Assembly: GCF_011602485.2 (NCBI RefSeq)
Contig: NZ_CP050022.2
Location: 1,322,001 to 1,386,000, forward strand
Reading direction: 5' to 3'
DNA length: 64,000 nucleotides
DNA from: Bradyrhizobium sp. 1(2017)
GTDB taxonomy: Bacteria > Pseudomonadota > Alphaproteobacteria > Rhizobiales > Xanthobacteraceae
In this document: piece after piece, positions 22,313 through 31,124 of the stretch
How positions within the stretch are numbered: the stretch's first letter is position 1
How the letters are laid out: the number at the start of each line of letters is the position of its first letter
Position numbers and translations under genes: made by a program
The notes under the pieces: generated by a model
What the model was told of the DNA's origin: nothing
Seen by the model: the letters and a program-made list of their open reading frames with translations, nothing else
Database searches by the model: none

Positions 22313-23203
22313 ATGCGCTTCGACCTCGTCGACCTCCAGCTCTTCATCGCGGTCGCCGACCAGCGCAGCATCACCCGCGGCGCGGAGCGCTCGCACCTGG
22401 CGCTGGCCTCGGCCAGCGCGCGCATCAAGGGGCTCGAGGACGCGCTCGGCGTCGCGCTGCTCAAGCGCGGCCGGCGCGGCGTCGAATTGACCGCAGCCGG
22501 CGAGAGCCTGCTCGATCATGCGCGGCTGGTCATTCACCAGATCGACGCCATGCGCGGCGATCTCGCCGGCTTTGCCAGCGGCGTGCGCGCCAGCGTGCAT
22601 TTCCTCGCCAACACGTCGGGCCTGTCGGAGCACCTGCCGAAGGCGCTCGCCGGCTTCCTGCGCGAGCATCGCGATGTCGCCATCGACATCGAGGAACGCG
22701 AGAGCACCGACATCGCGGCGGCGATCACCGCCGGTGCCGCCGATCTCGGCTTCGCCGCCGAGCACGTGTTGCCCGAGCATATCGAGCGCTTCGTCTTCAG
22801 CGAGGACCGCCTGACACTGGTGACATCGAAACGCGGCCCGTTCGCCGGCCGCCGCCAGATCGACTTTCAGGAGGCGGGAGCATGTGACTTCGTCGGCCTG
22901 ACCAGCGCCACCGCACTCCAGATGCACATCTCGAAACATGCGGCGCGGCTCGGCATGCGCCCGCATTTTCGCGCGCGGCTGCGCGATTTCGACGCGATCT
23001 GCCAGATGGTCGCCGCCGATGTCGGCGTCGCGCTCGTGCCCGAGGCCGCCGCCCGCCGCTGTGCCAGGACCATGCCGCTCGCGATGGTCCGCCTGCGCGA
23101 TGCCTTCGCCAACCGGAGGCTCGTGATCTGCGCGCGCAGCTTCAAGGCGCTGCCGCGACCGGCCAAGATGCTGGTGGAGCATCTGAGGGCGGAGGCGGTG
23201 TGA
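22313..23203 (+). CDS. LysR family transcriptional regulator
   Basis: A 296-residue regulator. The N-terminal winged helix (LVDLQLFIAVADQRSITRGAE, then SASARIKGLEDALGVALLKR, LTAAGESLLDHARLV) is standard LysR. The effector domain follows from about residue 90 (SVHFLANTSGLSEHLPKALAGF to ADVGVALVPEAAARR). It is divergent from the TauE/SafE exporter, the usual arrangement for a regulator and its target; the effector could be the exported anion. Confidence 0.92.
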   Translation: MRFDLVDLQLFIAVADQRSITRGAERSHLALASASARIKGLEDALGVALLKRGRRGVELTAAGESLLDHARLVIHQIDAMRGDLAGFASGVRASVHFLANTSGLSEHLPKALAGFLREHRDVAIDIEERESTDIAAAITAGAADLGFAAEHVLPEHIERFVFSEDRLTLVTSKRGPFAGRRQIDFQEAGACDFVGLTSATALQMHISKHAARLGMRPHFRARLRDFDAICQMVAADVGVALVPEAAARRCARTMPLAMVRLRDAFANRRLVICARSFKALPRPAKMLVEHLRAEAV

Positions 23204-23358
23204 GCCGGAGCGCCGCGCTCGCGGCATTGCTGACCCACCGAGTCAAAATCGGTCCTTCCGTGTGGCGTTGGCATTCATGTGCCGCTGCGGCGATCGGCCC
23301 GGGAACGGTCGCAGCCTTGCCTCATTGCCCAGTTGGCGACACGAGCCAGGAGCAAACC

Positions 23359-23721
23359 ATGTCCAGGAACACGCACAATGCGAGTCGTTCGACGCGCGTA
23401 ACCGGCCTCGTGCTGGTCGCTGTGCTGGCAAGCGCTTCCATTGGTCCAGCATCAGGGCAGGGCGGCGGGGGTGGCGCTTCGTCTGGGACCGCTCCCGGAA
23501 CCAACGCCGCCGGCACGGCTCAATCGGGCGGTGGCGCTGGTCCGCGGGGATCGACGACAGTTGGGCGGCCCGGCAATCCGGCCGGTGGCACCAATATCGG
23601 CCGGATCGATGGGACGGTCACGCCCGGTCCCTCGTTGCAGGGCGATGACCAGATCCGCTCGGAGAGCTCGGCGAACTCACAGGCCGATCGGAAGATCAAG
23701 AGCATCTGCAAGGGATGCTAA
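23359..23721 (+). CDS. Small secreted glycine-rich protein of unknown function
   Basis: A 120-residue protein with a signal peptide (RVTGLVLVAVLASASIGPASG, trimmed here to its core) and a low-complexity Gly/Ser/Thr/Asn-rich body starting GGGGGASSG. It ends in KIKSICKGC with two cysteines, which could form a disulfide or anchor. AGGAG lies 7 bases before the ATG at 23359; the frame is open back to the end of the LysR gene but that part shows no protein character. I do not recognise a family. Confidence 0.65.
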   Translation: MSRNTHNASRSTRVTGLVLVAVLASASIGPASGQGGGGGASSGTAPGTNAAGTAQSGGGAGPRGSTTVGRPGNPAGGTNIGRIDGTVTPGPSLQGDDQIRSESSANSQADRKIKSICKGC

Positions 23722-23795
23722 GCACGATCCCGGTTCAGCAACGGCGGGCCTAGGCAAAACGAGGGAACGCGGCGATGCTTGGGCGGCGCCCGGTC

Positions 23796-24800
23796 CTACT
23801 TCGCCGTCTCTATCCCGGCGTCCTTGATCACTTTCGCCCACTTCCTGGTCTCGTCCGCGATGAATGCGCGGAAGTGTTCCGGCTCGTCGCCGACCAGCGT
23901 CGCGCCTTGGGCGGCGAGCTTCTCCTTCACCGCGGGATCCGCCATCGCCTTCGTCGCAAGGCCGTGCAGCGCGATGACGACCTCCTTCGGCGTGCCCTTG
24001 GGCGCAACCATTCCGTACCAGTTCTCGATGCGCAGATCGGCAAAGCCGGCTTCCGCGGTGGTCGGCACGTCAGGCGCGGTCGGTGCGCGCCCGGCCGAGC
24101 CGACCGCAATGGGGCGCAAGGCGCCGGCCTTGACCTGCGGCAGCAGCACCGGCAGGTCGAGAAACGTCATCTGCACCTGCTGGCCCAACAAGTCATTTAC
24201 TGCGGGCGCGGCGCCGCGATAGGGCACGTGCACGATGTCGATCTTGGCCGTCAGCTTGAACAATTCGCCGGCCAGATGCGGCAGGCTGCCGGGGCCGGAG
24301 GAGGCAAAGTTGAGCTTGCCCGGCTGCGCCTTGGCGAGCGCGATCAGTTCGCCGACGTCCTTGGCAGGCACGTTGGTCGCGACCACGAGCATTTCCGGCA
24401 CGGTCGCAACCAGCGTCACCGGCGTGAGGTCGTTGAGCGCGTCGTAGGCGACCTTTTCCATGCTGGGGCTGATCGCGAGCGCACCGGCAGAGGAGATCGC
24501 GATGGTGTAGCCGTCGGGCGCGGCCTTGGAGACGGCATCGGTGCCGAGCACGCCGCCCTGGCCGCCGCGATTGTCGATCACCACCGGCTGTCCCGACAGC
24601 TCCGACATGCGCTGTCCGATCACGCGGGCGATGATGTCGTTGGGCCCACCGGCCGGGAACGGCACGATCAGCTTGATCGGCTTGGCCGGAAAATTCTGCG
24701 CGGAGGCGAGCGTCGGCAGCAGAAGCAAGGACAATCCCAAGAAAAATCCCAAGAAAAATCTCGAGAACAATTCAACGAGCAGCCTGCGTGAGACGGTCAT
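23796..24800 (-). CDS. Tripartite tricarboxylate transporter substrate-binding protein (TctC/Bug family)
   Basis: A 334-residue periplasmic binding protein. After a signal peptide (FFLGFFLGLSLLLLPTLASA-Q) come the family landmarks IKLIVPFPAGGPNDIIAR, VVIDNRGGQGGVLGTD, FASSGPGSLPHLAGELF and HVPYRGAAPAVNDLLGQ. GGAGGG precedes the ATG. No TctA or TctB membrane subunits are nearby, so it is a solo Bug protein, as is common in Bradyrhizobium and Bordetella. A short AAGAAAAATCCC tandem repeat in the DNA encodes part of the signal peptide (F-L-G-F-F-L-G). Ligand unknown, most likely a carboxylate. Confidence 0.93.
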   Translation of the reverse strand: MTVSRRLLVELFSRFFLGFFLGLSLLLLPTLASAQNFPAKPIKLIVPFPAGGPNDIIARVIGQRMSELSGQPVVIDNRGGQGGVLGTDAVSKAAPDGYTIAISSAGALAISPSMEKVAYDALNDLTPVTLVATVPEMLVVATNVPAKDVGELIALAKAQPGKLNFASSGPGSLPHLAGELFKLTAKIDIVHVPYRGAAPAVNDLLGQQVQMTFLDLPVLLPQVKAGALRPIAVGSAGRAPTAPDVPTTAEAGFADLRIENWYGMVAPKGTPKEVVIALHGLATKAMADPAVKEKLAAQGATLVGDEPEHFRAFIADETRKWAKVIKDAGIETAK

Positions 24801-24821
24801 GCAAGCCCTCCGCTCGCTTTG

Positions 24822-25604
24822 TTATTGGTTCAAGAGCTTGAGCGCTTCTTCGTGGACCCTGGCGTCACCGGCCGCGATGATGCGGCCGCCGCTCTGGGCC
24901 GGCTTGCCTTCCCAGGTGGTGACGATGCCGCCGGCGCCGGTCACGATCGGGATCAGCGCTGCGATGTCGTAGGGCTTCAGTTCGGTTTCGACCACGAGGT
25001 CGACATGGCCGGCGGCCAGCATGCAATAGGAGTAGCAGTCGCCGCCATAGCGCGACAGCCGCGCGCCCTGTTCGATGCGGCCGAAGATGGCGCGGTCGCT
25101 CTCGTTCATCAGCAGGGGGCTCGTGGTGTAGGTCGTGGCTTCCGACAGCGAGGCGCAGCGGCGGACCTGGAGCCGGCGCTCGCCGGAGGGCCCTTTATAG
25201 TTGGCCGAGCCGTTGTCGCCCGAGAAGCGCTCGCCGATGAAGGGCTGGTGCATCATGCCGAACACCGGCGCGCCCTTGTGCAGCAGCGCGATCAGCGTGC
25301 CCCAGATCGGAAAGCCGCCGATGAAGGATTTCGTGCCGTCGATGGGGTCGAGCACCCAGACATAGTCGGCGTCGTCCCGCTCATTGCCGAATTCCTCGCC
25401 GACGATGCCGTGCTGGGGGAAGTTGGCCTTGATCAGCCGCCGCATGACCGCCTCCGCGGCACGGTCGGCTTCCGTCACGGGGTCGAAATCCTTGGTCTTG
25501 CTCTTGTCGTCGATCGACAGCGAGGTGCGGAAGAACGGCAGGATGGTTTCGCCGGAGGCGGTGGCGAGCCGACCGATGAAGGCGGAGAAGTCGATCACCG
25601 TCAC
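24822..25604 (-). CDS. hisN: Histidinol-phosphatase, inositol-monophosphatase type
   Basis: A 260-residue Mg-dependent phosphatase that removes phosphate from histidinol phosphate in histidine synthesis. The IMPase core is complete: DPVTEADRAAEAVMR, GIVGEEFG, the metal motif WVLDPIDGTKSFIGG, and PYDIAALIPIVTGAGG near the end. Alphaproteobacteria use this hisN type. The start is GTG at 25604 with GAGGA upstream. It lies just upstream of the tctC-like gene on the same strand, 21 bases apart, probably co-transcribed. Assignment to histidinol phosphate rather than inositol phosphate is by resemblance to HisN proteins. Confidence 0.88.
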   Translation of the reverse strand: MTVIDFSAFIGRLATASGETILPFFRTSLSIDDKSKTKDFDPVTEADRAAEAVMRRLIKANFPQHGIVGEEFGNERDDADYVWVLDPIDGTKSFIGGFPIWGTLIALLHKGAPVFGMMHQPFIGERFSGDNGSANYKGPSGERRLQVRRCASLSEATTYTTSPLLMNESDRAIFGRIEQGARLSRYGGDCYSYCMLAAGHVDLVVETELKPYDIAALIPIVTGAGGIVTTWEGKPAQSGGRIIAAGDARVHEEALKLLNQ

Positions 25605-25864
25605 GGCGAATCCTCGAAAGCGAAAGGCGGATGAAGCTCGCTCCTGCCTAGCTCAATTCGGCAGGATCTTGCAGCGCTGTCTTGCATTGCTCCCTGGTAT
25701 TTTGAATGCCGCAGGCGGCTGCCTCTTCTCAGTCATCTCCTGGCCAAATATCGATCACAGCGTTGAAAACTTAGTTCCGAACATGCCTCGTTCGTATGCA
25801 AACGTCTATCAACCCATTGAATTTCCTTATCAAAGAAACTGAATCTGGGTTTCCATGGAAGCAA

Positions 25865-26030
25865 CTGAGCCATGTGCATATTGCATGGGAAACGGCTCAA
25901 AAGCCCTTGCACTTTGTGCGTCGCGGTCGCATATTGTTGCGGTGCGGTAGCGCTTGGCGTTACCGCTGCCCTCCTTGGGCGTTTCCTCCCTAGACTTGGG
26001 CCGCTTCTTCATTAGAAGCGGCCCTTTTTT
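25865..26030 (+). ncRNA. Candidate trans-acting small RNA with anti-Shine-Dalgarno motifs
   Basis: In a 530-bp gene-free region (25605-26137) that is AT-richer than its surroundings, 165 bases fold as a chain of stems. GAGCC (25867) pairs with GGCTC (25894). A 10-bp stem with three-base loop lies at 25944-25966. GCCC/GGGC at 25968-25980 shows loop TCCTT. A single-stranded TTTCCTCCC (25982-25990) follows, and then a strong terminator. The exposed CCTCC-like loops are complementary to ribosome-binding sites, as in alphaproteobacterial anti-SD small RNAs. No coding frame is credible. No clear promoter is seen, so the 5' end is a guess. Confidence 0.5.
25998..26030 (+). terminator. Strong rho-independent terminator with no upstream gene on this strand
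   Basis: GGGCCGCTTCT, loop TCATT, AGAAGCGGCCC, then six T. The stem is a perfect 11 bp. The nearest plus-strand gene is kilobases upstream and both flanking genes are on the minus strand, so the terminator must end an unannotated transcript. Confidence 0.88.
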
Positions 26031-26137
26031 CTTTGGGCCGTTATTTTCGTCGGGCTGCTGTTTTCATTTTGGTGCGCGCAAGCTTGCGAAGCGAAACGCG
26101 TTCGCGCCTCGCCCCGGTACCACGCAAGCGTTCGAAC

Positions 26138-27028
26138 CTATTCCGCCGCGGTCTGGAACGGGCCGAGATCGGCGAATGGGATCGTGGTCGCCAGTACGTC
26201 GGCAAGGACGCCGAAATCAGCCGCCACGCGCGCAAAGCGCGGACTGCGCTCGCGCCGCCGCTCGTCCATGTAGATCGCGCGATTGAGCTCGAGCTGCACC
26301 GCGTGCAGGCCGCTCGCCGGATTGCCGTAATGCTCGGTGATGAAGCCGCCGGCATAGGGCTTGTTGCGGCCGATGGAATAGCCGAGCCCCGTCATGGTCT
26401 CCTCGACGCGATCGGGGAGCAGCGGCGTACAGCTCGTACCGTAGCGATCGCCGATCACGACGTCGGGCCGGCGCGGCTCGTCCCTGCTGACGCCGACGGA
26501 GGGCATCGAGTGGCAGTCGACCAGCACCACGGTGCCGAACATCTGGTGCACCTTGTTGATCAGCCGGCGCAGCGCGCGGTGATAGGGCTTGTACAGCGTC
26601 TCGATCCGCGAGAGCGCCTCGTCGACCATGATGCGGTCACGGTAGATCTCCTGGCCGTCGCCGACCACGCGCGGGATGGTGCCGAGGCCGCCCGCGACCC
26701 GCATCGAGCGGGTGTTGGCGAAGCTCGGCAGGCGGCCGGTGAACATGCGCGGGTCGAGCTCATAGGGCTCGCGATTGACGTCGACATAGGAGCGGGGAAA
26801 GTTGACCCGCACGGTCGGAAATCCGCGCTCGCTCAAATGGCCGATCAACTCGTCCATGAAGGAATCTTCGGACCGCCGCAGCGTCGGCAGGTCGATCCGC
26901 GAGGCCGCCAGGAATTCGTCCGGATAGGTCGAGCCGGAGTGAGGCGAGTTGAAGATGACCGGCGCGCGCCATTGCGCGGGCTCCACGATCTCGAAGGCTG
27001 GCGACGTCTCGCCGTCAAACCGGGTCAT
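26138..27028 (-). CDS. N-formylglutamate amidohydrolase family protein
   Basis: A 296-residue metal-dependent hydrolase. The landmarks NSPHSGSTYPDEF, LRRSEDSFMDEL, PTVRVNFPRSYVDVNREPYELDP (only parts are diagnostic), VVLVDCHSMPS and GGFITEHYG identify the FGase family, which releases formate from N-formyl-L-glutamate in histidine breakdown. No other hut gene is nearby, so the natural substrate may be another N-formyl or N-acyl amino acid. It is divergent from cpdR. Confidence 0.88.
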   Translation of the reverse strand: MTRFDGETSPAFEIVEPAQWRAPVIFNSPHSGSTYPDEFLAASRIDLPTLRRSEDSFMDELIGHLSERGFPTVRVNFPRSYVDVNREPYELDPRMFTGRLPSFANTRSMRVAGGLGTIPRVVGDGQEIYRDRIMVDEALSRIETLYKPYHRALRRLINKVHQMFGTVVLVDCHSMPSVGVSRDEPRRPDVVIGDRYGTSCTPLLPDRVEETMTGLGYSIGRNKPYAGGFITEHYGNPASGLHAVQLELNRAIYMDERRRERSPRFARVAADFGVLADVLATTIPFADLGPFQTAAE

Positions 27029-27355
27029 CTTCTCAGGCTTCGTCCCTTCGCGCCGGAATCTGGCAGGGGCCAGACCGCATTGATTCGGCCGATCGAGCGG
27101 CTCTTATGTGTCGTCATTGTCCGGAATCGCAACCATTCTGCCAAGCGAAAAGATGTGATGGTGCGTTGGAACACGTCTTAACCGTGCAGAGAGGGAGGTG
27201 GGGAAGCGTCCATGCGGCTCGATTGATTCGCGCAGCATTCCGGTTCACAACCGGCAGCGCAGCCCGCTTGGGGTAAAGATTTTCACCTCAAATTTACCCT
27301 CTGTCGGGCTTAGTAACCATTGCTGATATCCTCTGGGGAGTCGACGTTTCCTGCC
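27029..27355. other. Divergent promoter region between FGase gene and cpdR
   Basis: About 330 bp without a gene. It includes AGTAACCAT near 27312, close to a CtrA half-site (TTAACCAT), and an AT-rich stretch at 27275-27300. I see no RNA gene, repeat or firm promoter consensus. Confidence 0.4.
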
Positions 27356-27715
27356 ATGCCAAAGATCCTCCTCGCCGAAGACGACAACGACATGCGCCGT
27401 TTCCTGGTCAAGGCGCTGGAAAACGCCGGTTTTCAGGTCTCGTCCCATGACAACGGCATGGCCGCCTATCAGCGGTTGCGGGAAGAGCCGTTCGAGATGC
27501 TGCTGACCGACATCGTGATGCCGGAGATGGACGGAATCGAGCTCGCCCGCCGGGCCTCGGAACTCGATCCCGATATCAAGATCATGTTCATCACCGGGTT
27601 TGCTGCGGTGGCCCTGAACTCGGATTCGGATGCCCCCAAGAATGCCAAGGTGCTGTCCAAGCCCGTGCATCTGCGCGAATTGGTCAGCGAAGTGAACAAG
27701 ATGCTGGCGGCCTGA
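27356..27715 (+). CDS. cpdR: CpdR-type single-domain response regulator
   Basis: A 119-residue receiver domain with no output domain. Acidic pair in LLAEDDNDM, phospho-acceptor Asp52 in LLTDIVMPEMDG, Thr in MFITGF and Lys in KVLSKPV are all present. Sequence and length match CpdR, which in its unphosphorylated form directs ClpXP to degrade CtrA and other cell-cycle proteins; the CckA-ChpT relay phosphorylates it. The distal segment AAVALNSDSDAPKNAKVLSKPVHLREL is split by a variable loop, as in CpdR. ATG 27356 is used; the Shine-Dalgarno is weak. Confidence 0.9.
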   Translation: MPKILLAEDDNDMRRFLVKALENAGFQVSSHDNGMAAYQRLREEPFEMLLTDIVMPEMDGIELARRASELDPDIKIMFITGFAAVALNSDSDAPKNAKVLSKPVHLRELVSEVNKMLAA

Positions 27716-27790
27716 ATCGGCCCCCTTCCGTCCTTGCGCCGGCTCCCTTGAGCCGTTATAGGGACCCCACCCGACGTAAGTGGACTTTTA

Positions 27791-27865
27791 GGGCACGTAG
27801 CTCAGCGGGAGAGCACTACCTTGACATGGTAGGGGTCACAGGTTCGATCCCTGTCGTGCCCACCA
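27791..27865 (+). tRNA. tRNA-Val (anticodon GAC)
   Basis: A cloverleaf of 75 bases: acceptor GGGCACG / CGTGCCC, D-arm AGCTCAGCGGGAGAGC, anticodon stem CTACC/GGTAG around TTGACAT, and T-arm GGTTCGATCC. The encoded CCA is at 27863-27865. The anticodon GAC reads valine codons. Confidence 0.97.
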
Positions 27866-28065
27866 TCCTTCGCTCGCGAAGCGAGAGAAGGATGCCACGC
27901 CCAAGCCCAAAGGGTGAAGGCGGGCCGCCGCGAGCTACGGCTCGGCAAGCCACCAATCAATATAAATGCAAAGCGTGTCCGGCCTTGGTTCGAAGAGCGT
28001 AGACGGACTGGCACCTCTTGCCCGGTATCCTGGAACGCCCCGAAGCCATCAGGCATTGTTCCGCC

Positions 28066-28293
28066 ATGGCCAAGCTCTCCACAAAACCCTTTAGCCGCGG
28101 CGATCATGTCAGTTGGAATTCCGAGGCCGGCCGCGTGCGGGGCCATATCCTGCGCGTCCACACCAGGGACGTCGATTACAAGGGCTATACGCACCACGCC
28201 ACGCCGGATGATCCGCAATACGAGATCAAGAGCGACAAGACCGATCACGTCGCCCTCCACAAGGGCCGGGCGCTGCGGCGGCTGCGCACGTAA
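28066..28293 (+). CDS. DUF2945 (HVA1-type TUDOR-like) small protein
   Basis: A 75-residue protein. The core FSRGDHVSWNSEAGRVRGHI, DYKGYTHHATPDDPQYEIKS and the end DHVALHKGRALRRL match the DUF2945/HVA1 family, a small SH3/Tudor-like barrel of unknown function widespread in soil bacteria and fungi. ATG 28066 starts MAKLSTKPF; the upstream frame is not protein-like. It stands alone after the tRNA. Confidence 0.85.
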   Translation: MAKLSTKPFSRGDHVSWNSEAGRVRGHILRVHTRDVDYKGYTHHATPDDPQYEIKSDKTDHVALHKGRALRRLRT

Positions 28294-28366
28294 CGGCAGG
28301 CTCTCGGCGCCAACATCAAGTTGAGTTATCGTCTTCTGATGTGAGGTCACCGGTGAGGAAATGCGA

Positions 28367-28612
28367 ATGATGCGGGCAGCAGGCCTTGCCGTGGCGATAC
28401 TGGCGCTGATGGCGCCATGCGCCGACGCCGCGGTTATCGACTGGCAGGCCGAGCTGCAGCGCTGCCGTGCCCTGCGCGAGAGCGTCGCGCCGCTGCTTCA
28501 AGCCGGCGAGGGGATATCCGCCGTCGGCCGCTCCAGCAGGTCGGTCCGCCGTTGCATCTGGATCCAGCGCATCGCCGTGCGCAAGAAAATCCCCGGCGCT
28601 GAGCTTTGGTAG
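28367..28612 (+). CDS. Small secreted protein of unknown function
   Basis: About 81 residues with a signal peptide (AAGLAVAILALMAPCADA) and a short basic mature part with two cysteines (ELQRCRALRE, SVRRCIWIQ) that could form a disulfide. GAGGAA ends just before an ATG at 28361, so the ATG at 28367, 6-7 bases further, is the better start. No family recognised. Confidence 0.55.
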   Translation: MMRAAGLAVAILALMAPCADAAVIDWQAELQRCRALRESVAPLLQAGEGISAVGRSSRSVRRCIWIQRIAVRKKIPGAELW

Positions 28613-28756
28613 CGCCGGCGCCGGCAAGCCGGACTTGCTGATCCCCGCAAAGTTCATCGGTCAGAGACCGGATTTGTCCCTAGCCGTAGGGACAGACTTT
28701 CGCCGCGGCCGGAGCGACATTGCGTCGGCGCGAAATATAATACAGGGGAGGACATC

Positions 28757-29908
28757 ATGATCAGGCACTGCCTTGCCGCATTGTGCGTTTGCACCGCAAT
28801 GGTTCTCGCCATTCCCGGCGCAAGGGCCGATATCAAGGTGGGAATCGTGGTGTCCGCTTCGGGGCCGGGCTCGGCGCTCGGGCAGCCGCAGATGCGGACG
28901 GTTGCGGCGCTCCCGAAGGAAATTGGCGGCGAGAAGATCGTCTACATCGCCCTCGACGACGAATCGGATTCGACCAAGGGCATCCAGAACGCCCGGCGGC
29001 TCGTCATTCAGGACGGTGTCGACGTCCTCATCGGCTCCTCGCTGACGCCGGTGACGATGCCGATGCTCGATGTCGCCTGGGAAGCCAAGACGCCGATCAT
29101 CTCGCTGGCCGCGGCGACAGCCATCGTCCAACCGATGGACGAACGCCGCAAATGGGCCTTCAAGGTCGTTCCCAACGACGATTTGATGGCTCTCGCGATC
29201 CTCAAGCATATCGCCAAATCGGGTGCGAAGACGCTCGGCTATATCGGCGTCTCCGACGGCTATGGCGAGGGCTACTACAAGGAAGTGAGCAGGCTTGCTC
29301 CCGGCTTCGGCCTGACCCTGACCACGCACGAAGTCTATGCGCGCGCCGATACCAGCGTGACCGGCCAGGCTCTCAAGGTCATGGCGACAAATCCGGACGC
29401 CGTCTTCATCGCCTCGGCGGGCACGCCGGCGGTGCTGCCGCAGCAGGCGCTCCGCGAGCGCGGCTATTCCGGCAAGATCTACCAGACCCACGGCGTGGCC
29501 ACCGAGGAATTCATCAAGCTCGGCGGAGCCAGCGTCGAAGGCGCCGTCTTCACCGGCGAGGCGTTCACGATCGCGGACGATCTGCCGGCGGACGATCCGT
29601 TCCGCAAGGTCCGGGACGAATTGCTGTCCGCCTACGAGAAGGCGAACGGGCAGAAGCCGAACATCTTCGCCGCGCATCTGTGGGATTCGATCGCGCTGCT
29701 CAAGACGGCGATACCGAATGCAATGAAGACCGCGAAACCCGGCACGGCAGAATTTCGCGCCGCCCTTCGTGACGAGCTCGAGCGCGGCAAGAACGTGTAT
29801 CTGAACAACGGCCTGTCCACGATGAGCCCGACCGATCACAATGGCTACGACGAGCGCTCGGCGTTCCTGATCAAGGTGGAAGGAGGCCGCTTCAGGCTGA
29901 TGAAGTAG
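28757..29908 (+). CDS. ABC transporter substrate-binding protein, branched-chain amino-acid (LivJ) type, solo
   Basis: A 383-residue periplasmic binding protein of fold type I. After the signal peptide (CTAMVLAIPGARA) it shows KVGIVVSASGPGSALGQPQ, ALDDESDSTKGIQNARRLV, VLIGSSLTPVTMPMLDVA and GYIGVSDGYGEGYYKE. GGGGAGG precedes the ATG. No permease or ATPase genes adjoin it, so it either serves a transporter encoded elsewhere or has a sensing role. Ligands in this family range from amino acids to aromatic acids; none can be picked. Confidence 0.92.
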   Translation: MIRHCLAALCVCTAMVLAIPGARADIKVGIVVSASGPGSALGQPQMRTVAALPKEIGGEKIVYIALDDESDSTKGIQNARRLVIQDGVDVLIGSSLTPVTMPMLDVAWEAKTPIISLAAATAIVQPMDERRKWAFKVVPNDDLMALAILKHIAKSGAKTLGYIGVSDGYGEGYYKEVSRLAPGFGLTLTTHEVYARADTSVTGQALKVMATNPDAVFIASAGTPAVLPQQALRERGYSGKIYQTHGVATEEFIKLGGASVEGAVFTGEAFTIADDLPADDPFRKVRDELLSAYEKANGQKPNIFAAHLWDSIALLKTAIPNAMKTAKPGTAEFRAALRDELERGKNVYLNNGLSTMSPTDHNGYDERSAFLIKVEGGRFRLMK

Positions 29909-29961
29909 CTGCGGCTTTTCCTTCGTGTGACACGTCGCGTCCGGCGAGGCAACCGAGCCGC

Positions 29962-30432
29962 CTACGCGGGCCTGCCTTTCCCAGCGCCCAGCAGTAAGTC
30001 CTTCAGCCCGGTCGGAAACAGGCTCGGGCCGCCTTCGACGTCGAGATCGGCGAGGTCGAACCAGCGCGCGACGACGTGCGCGCCGTTGTCCTCGCTGAAG
30101 TCGATGCGGTCCTGATCGCGGAACGCGACATCGGGAAACCCGACCTCGGAGATGAACATCACCTCGTGCCCGGTAGCTCCCTCGTGCACGAAGATGTTCT
30201 CCAGCATCAAAGCCTCGCCCTTGAGGACGATGTCGATGCCGAGCTCTTCGTTGAATTCGCGCACCAGGGCTGTCCGCCAGCTCTCGCCGAACTCGATCTC
30301 GCCGCCGAGCGGCCGCACTCCCTTGATCCGGCCGGCATCGTCGCGCACCTCGGCCGCGAGCAGCCGCCCGTCCCGCCAGTGCAGGCCGATCGCGACGACC
30401 CTGATATGGGCGTGAGGACGCCATGTGGTCAT
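29962..30432 (-). CDS. Nudix hydrolase
   Basis: A 156-residue pyrophosphohydrolase. The Nudix box is complete: GGEIEFGES, seven residues, then REFNEELGID, fitting G-x5-E-x7-REUxEExGU. The N-terminus HIRVVAIGLHWRDGRLLAAEV is the usual first strand pair. Nudix enzymes cleave nucleoside diphosphates linked to another group; this subgroup cannot be assigned. It is convergent with the LivJ-type gene. Confidence 0.93.
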   Translation of the reverse strand: MTTWRPHAHIRVVAIGLHWRDGRLLAAEVRDDAGRIKGVRPLGGEIEFGESWRTALVREFNEELGIDIVLKGEALMLENIFVHEGATGHEVMFISEVGFPDVAFRDQDRIDFSEDNGAHVVARWFDLADLDVEGGPSLFPTGLKDLLLGAGKGRPA

Positions 30433-30514
30433 GGGGGCACCGTTAGGGCGTGTACTCGTGAATGACGATGTCGGCTCCTCATGGCTGAGCGGGAATGGTC
30501 TGGTCGGTTGAGCA

Positions 30515-30643
30515 TTACCGCTGGTGAACCCGAACGGGGCTCCACGCGGTTCTTAACGAGTGCGTGTTCAGCCGCCTAGCTTCCTCAATCGCTGCGGCGG
30601 CACGGGTGAACAGCTTTTCACCGGCGTCTGGAGCATCGGCCAT
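30515..30643 (-). CDS. Possible 42-residue protein
   Basis: A short frame starting MADAPDAGEKLFTRAAAAIEEA with AGGG a few bases before the ATG and a helical, amphipathic, protein-like composition. It lies in the 360-bp region between the Nudix gene and the small gene at 30793, where nothing else is seen. No family is recognised and it may be chance. Confidence 0.25.
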   Translation of the reverse strand: MADAPDAGEKLFTRAAAAIEEARRLNTHSLRTAWSPVRVHQR

Positions 30644-30792
30644 ACCCTGTAACTAACATGGGTTAAATCCGGTTCTCTCCCCCGGAGAACTAAAGCGACT
30701 TACAAACGTTCACCCGCATCACCGGCCAAGGCCTTGCCAGGCGTCGGTGGCTGAGAGACCGATTGCGCTCCCGCCTGACAGGGAGCGGTCCC

Positions 30793-31029
30793 ATGCCCCG
30801 CCGCCTTCGGTTTGCTGATCGCGTGATGCATCTTCGCCATCTGGAGCAGGCGGAGCGGCACATCATCCAAGGTGAACGACGGATTGCTGAACAAGAGGAC
30901 CGGATTGATGGGCTTGCGCGTCGCGGCTACGACGTAACAGCGGCGAGAAACCTGCTGGACAGTTTCTATGCGAGCCAAGAACTCTTCATCCAACACCGGG
31001 ACGAAATTCTTGAGGCGCTGGAACCGTAA
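30793..31029 (+). CDS. Small coiled-coil protein of unknown function
   Basis: A 78-residue basic, helical protein starting MPRRLRFADRVMHLRHLEQAE, with a heptad-like ERHIIQGERRIAEQEDRIDGL segment and an ending FIQHRDEILEALEP. Short proteins with this R-H-I-x-x-G-E-x-R-I pattern are frequent in Bradyrhizobium; no function is known. GGGAG lies 7 bases before ATG 30793, which therefore beats the upstream in-frame start at 30763. Confidence 0.7.
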   Translation: MPRRLRFADRVMHLRHLEQAERHIIQGERRIAEQEDRIDGLARRGYDVTAARNLLDSFYASQELFIQHRDEILEALEP

Positions 31030-31124
31030 GCCGGGGTGACCCATAGCCAATTCGGCACCGGATTGCATTACCTTGTAGGTCTCCCTTACTATGAGAACAT
31101 CGTCTCTTCAGTTGCGGTCTTGCC

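Noticed and set aside
25865..26030. 6S RNA or SRP RNA as identity of the candidate small RNA
   Set aside because: The 5' and 3' ends do not pair into the long closing stem with central bubble needed for 6S RNA, and no SRP RNA tetraloop motif is seen.
27748..28002. Open frame covering the tRNA-Val gene
   Set aside because: The tRNA cloverleaf is complete and explains the sequence; the frame is accidental.
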